The notes under the pieces are model-generated. The model saw only the letters and a list, made by a program, of their open reading frames with translations, was not told the origin of the DNA and searched no databases. From Chryseobacterium sp. SNU WT5 (lineage in GTDB: Bacteria > Bacteroidota > Bacteroidia > Flavobacteriales > Weeksellaceae): 64,000 bases of DNA. Of the stretch, positions 62,056 to 64,000 are shown one piece after another. The position numbers were made by a program, and so were the translations under genes. Position 1 is the stretch's first letter. Each line of letters starts with the position of its first letter. Location: NCBI RefSeq assembly GCF_007362475.1, contig NZ_CP041687.1:1488001-1552000 (forward strand), given 5' to 3'.

Positions 62056-63084
62056 TCAAGAACGTTTTCTCAAAAACCATTCCACAAACCTTTTTATGCC
62101 ATTTTGGAAATTGGTGGTTGGGTGATAACCGATTAAAGATTTTGCTTTGCTGATATCAGCATTTGTTTTTTGTACATCGCCCTGTTGCATAGGATGGTTT
62201 TTTTTTGTGGATTTTTTCTGCAACTCATTTTCTACCGTTTCTACCATCTCATCTAAGGTAATCACTTCACTTTCACCCAGATTGATTATTTCATAAACTT
62301 TGTGGTGAGTTTCAAGATAAATAATGGATTTTTGAATTCCAGCAATGATATCGTCAATATACGTATAATCCCTAGCTGTTGAACCATCTCCATAAAATGG
62401 AATCTCTCTGTTCTCTGCGATAAGTTTCGTGAATTTGTGGATTGCTAGATCCGGTCTTTGACGTGGCCCATACACGGTAAAGAATCGCAGATGTATCATG
62501 TCTATATTGTACAAATGGTGATAGACGTGTCCCATGATTTCTCCACATTTTTTTGTGGCAGCATAAGGAGAGATCGGGTTTTCAACTGGATCACTTTCTG
62601 CAAAAGGAATTTTCTCATTGTTACCGTAAACACTGGAACTGGACGCGGCAATGAATTTTTGAATCTTAAATTCCTTTGCTAATTCCCAAAGATTCATCGT
62701 CCCACGAATATTCACTTCTTCATATTCCAGAGGGCGCTCTATAGAAGGTCTTACACCTGCAAGTGCAGCAAGATGAATGATTAAGTCAATTTTATGCTTT
62801 TGAAAAACCTTACCTAAACCCTCTTTATCTTTGATGTCCTGATAGTAAAGCTGATAATTTTTTGAAGATGTTTCGAAGATGAGTTTCTGAATATCCATTT
62901 CTTTTTTATGAAAAGAAAATTCAAGTGTCTTACCAATGGACTCCAAAGTATTGGAGATTTTTATTTTATAATTATAAAAATCATCGAAATTGTCAATGTT
63001 AATGACAGAATGTCCATTTTTTAATAGATGTTCAATCAAGTGGGACCCGATAAATCCGCTTCCGCCCGTGACTAAGTAGTTCAT
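62056..63084 (-). CDS. NAD-dependent nucleotide-sugar epimerase
   Basis: A 342-residue extended SDR enzyme. The Rossmann loop is VTGGSGFIGSHL (4-15), the catalytic triad region is SSSSVYG and YAATKK, and the substrate segment is RFFTVYGPRQRPDLAIHKF with DGSTARDYTYIDDI. This pattern is that of UDP-glucuronate 4-epimerase and related nucleotide-sugar epimerases; UDP-glucose/GlcNAc 4-epimerase activity cannot be excluded. The product supplies sugars for surface polysaccharide. A minus-strand -7 element TATCTTTG (complement of 63134-63141) lies 49 bases before the ATG. Confidence 0.87.
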   Translation of the reverse strand: MNYLVTGGSGFIGSHLIEHLLKNGHSVINIDNFDDFYNYKIKISNTLESIGKTLEFSFHKKEMDIQKLIFETSSKNYQLYYQDIKDKEGLGKVFQKHKIDLIIHLAALAGVRPSIERPLEYEEVNIRGTMNLWELAKEFKIQKFIAASSSSVYGNNEKIPFAESDPVENPISPYAATKKCGEIMGHVYHHLYNIDMIHLRFFTVYGPRQRPDLAIHKFTKLIAENREIPFYGDGSTARDYTYIDDIIAGIQKSIIYLETHHKVYEIINLGESEVITLDEMVETVENELQKKSTKKNHPMQQGDVQKTNADISKAKSLIGYHPTTNFQNGIKRFVEWFLRKRS

Positions 63085-63152
63085 TCCCTATGGTTTAAAG
63101 CATAAAATTCTACCGAATTATTTCGTAGTATTGCAAAGATAAATCAAAACAT

Positions 63153-63419
63153 ATGAAAAAACTGATTTTTAAGTATTCGTTATTTATTGCAGTCTTTTTC
63201 ACAATTGCGGTCTCGTGTAATAAAAGTAACGAAACTACGGTAATCGATAAAACGAAATTGAATCCGCCAACATCAGATTCATTAATCAGAAGTGACTCTA
63301 CTAACTTGACTTATGATTCTGCTACTGTTAAAACTGCTGTAGGAGTTCAGGATGAAGAGCAAAATGCGATAAAGCAGGAACAATTGGATGGTGAGAAATT
63401 ACAAGAAGACAAAAAGTAG
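63153..63419 (+). CDS. Small lipoprotein
   Basis: An 88-residue lipoprotein with signal and lipobox AVSC (Cys22). The mature part is polar, rich in Asp, Ser, Thr and Glu (KLNPPTSDSLIRSDSTNLTY), with no recognised family. It starts 68 bases from the divergent epimerase gene and ends in a terminator, so it is a single-gene unit. Confidence 0.75.
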   Translation: MKKLIFKYSLFIAVFFTIAVSCNKSNETTVIDKTKLNPPTSDSLIRSDSTNLTYDSATVKTAVGVQDEEQNAIKQEQLDGEKLQEDKK

Positions 63420-63443
63420 TTCTGCACTATTATCAGCATAAAA

Positions 63444-63468
63444 AAACATCCTATTTAAGGATGTTTTC
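63444..63468 (+). terminator. Terminator after the small lipoprotein gene
   Basis: A perfect 10-bp stem AAAACATCCT / AGGATGTTTT with a 5-base loop, 25 bases after the stop. Confidence 0.85.
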
Positions 63469-63471
63469 TTT

Positions 63472-63479
63472 ATATTTGG
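63472..63479 (+). promoter_or_regulatory. -7 element upstream of the DUF2797 gene
   Basis: TATATTTG matches TAnnTTTG, 16 bases before the ATG at 63496. No clear TTG is visible at the expected distance upstream because the terminator hairpin occupies it. Confidence 0.45.
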
Positions 63480-63495
63480 CTATAAATATTTTAGC

Positions 63496-64000
63496 ATGAA
63501 ATTCGCCGGACAGATCCTGAAAATGACCACTCAAAATGCCGAACCTATTCAGTATTTTCTTAACTTATCCAACGACCTGATCAATATGAATCAATTGATC
63601 GGTAAAAATATTAAGCTGAAACATGTTGGCTACGAGTGTGTTAGTTGTGGGAATGATGAGAAGATATACCGTATGGGTTTCTGCAAAAAATGTTTTTTTG
63701 AAAGTCCCTTTGCGAGTGAATCGATTATCCGGCCAGAACTTTCTACTGCACACTTAGGAGTCGGAGAGCGAGATCTGGAAGTAGAACAGTCGATCCAGTT
63801 AAAACCGCATGTCGTTTACCTAGCTTACACAGGAGACGTAAAAGTAGGTGTTACCCGTGAATCTCAAATACCGACCCGTTGGATTGATCAGGGAGCAACC
63901 TTCGCTTTGTGTATTGCTAAAACTGAAAATCGCTACGAAGCAGGAATGATAGAAGTTGCCATGAAGGAACATCTTGCGGATAAAACCAATTGGCGTAAAA
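63496..64000 (+). CDS. DUF2797 domain protein (cut by right edge)
   Basis: The frame begins ATG 63496 (MKFAGQILKMTTQNAEPIQY) and is open for 168 codons to the right edge. A zinc-ribbon-like set of cysteines is visible at residues 48-69 (C-x2-C-x11-C-x2-C). Later blocks, HVVYLAYTGDVKVGVTRESQ then PTRWIDQGATFALCIAKTEN, are the core pattern of DUF2797. The YLA...KVGVTR...RW...GA pattern recalls GIY-YIG nuclease folds, but that is only a resemblance. Function unknown. The 3' end lies outside the window. Confidence 0.8.
   Translation, partial: MKFAGQILKMTTQNAEPIQYFLNLSNDLINMNQLIGKNIKLKHVGYECVSCGNDEKIYRMGFCKKCFFESPFASESIIRPELSTAHLGVGERDLEVEQSIQLKPHVVYLAYTGDVKVGVTRESQIPTRWIDQGATFALCIAKTENRYEAGMIEVAMKEHLADKTNWRK

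Noticed and set aside
1-64000. tRNA, rRNA, CRISPR or riboswitch
   Set aside because: Gaps between genes were read for cloverleaf-like, regularly spaced repeat or aptamer-like patterns and none was seen; a covariance-model search could still find a divergent small RNA.

Overview
The window reads as chromosomal DNA of a Bacteroidota, most likely a Flavobacteriia close to Chryseobacterium/Kaistella (Weeksellaceae). The signs are AT-rich DNA, few recognisable Shine-Dalgarno sites, promoters of the TTG-N(17-23)-TAnnTTTG type, many short lipoproteins, an S46 dipeptidyl-peptidase, a fused SpmAB protein, a GH3-type enzyme and a GLPGLI-family protein beside a bacteriocin-like leader peptide. These lineage calls come from family recognition by eye, not from a search.

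Layout. (1) 1-7200 is an accessory patch in active decay. It holds the 3' end of a large unknown gene, a lipoprotein and a relative without signal peptide that share a two-domain plan, at least two ruined copies of the same family, an intact IS1595-type insertion sequence, a WG-repeat fragment and unexplained relic DNA. (2) 7244-34488 is mostly ordinary core: a secreted helical protein, a TonB-dependent receptor, lipoprotein SodC, ClpC, two glycosyltransferases flanking sufE, a mannose-1-phosphate guanylyltransferase, a SprT-like protein, a TolC-type channel, a membrane MutS-like/SpmAB operon, a prolyl oligopeptidase, a plus-strand run methyltransferase-mutL-rhomboid-phosphatase-lipoproteins, a GH3-type enzyme, a bacilliredoxin and a Na+/H+ antiporter. 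(3) 34594-50960 is the complete division and cell wall (dcw) cluster on the minus strand: mraZ-rsmH-ftsL-ftsI-murE-mraY-murD-ftsW-murG-murC-ftsQ-ftsA-ftsZ-yqeY. It is tightly packed, lacks murF, and is preceded by a three-repeat MraZ-type operator. (4) 51207-55364 holds an alpha/beta hydrolase, engB, an acetyltransferase and a DPP7-type S46 peptidase. (5) 55365-57332 is a second decayed patch: an msrA relic, a 33-residue bacteriocin-like precursor, a frameshifted GLPGLI gene and the 3' end of an IS256-type transposase. (6) 57333-64000 returns to core: a ROK kinase, secA, a DUF2795 protein, a nucleotide-sugar epimerase, a lipoprotein and the start of a DUF2797 gene cut by the right edge.

How it fits together. 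The dcw cluster supplies peptidoglycan precursors (murE, mraY, murD, murG, murC), the septal synthase pair (ftsW, ftsI) and the Z-ring (ftsZ, ftsA, ftsQ, ftsL), probably as one transcript from the mraZ promoter. The glycosyltransferases, guanylyltransferase and epimerase point to surface polysaccharide or lipopolysaccharide synthesis. The best candidates for undescribed biology are the degenerating paralogue array in the first 7 kb and the small peptide/GLPGLI locus near 56 kb. No tRNA, rRNA or CRISPR array was seen.
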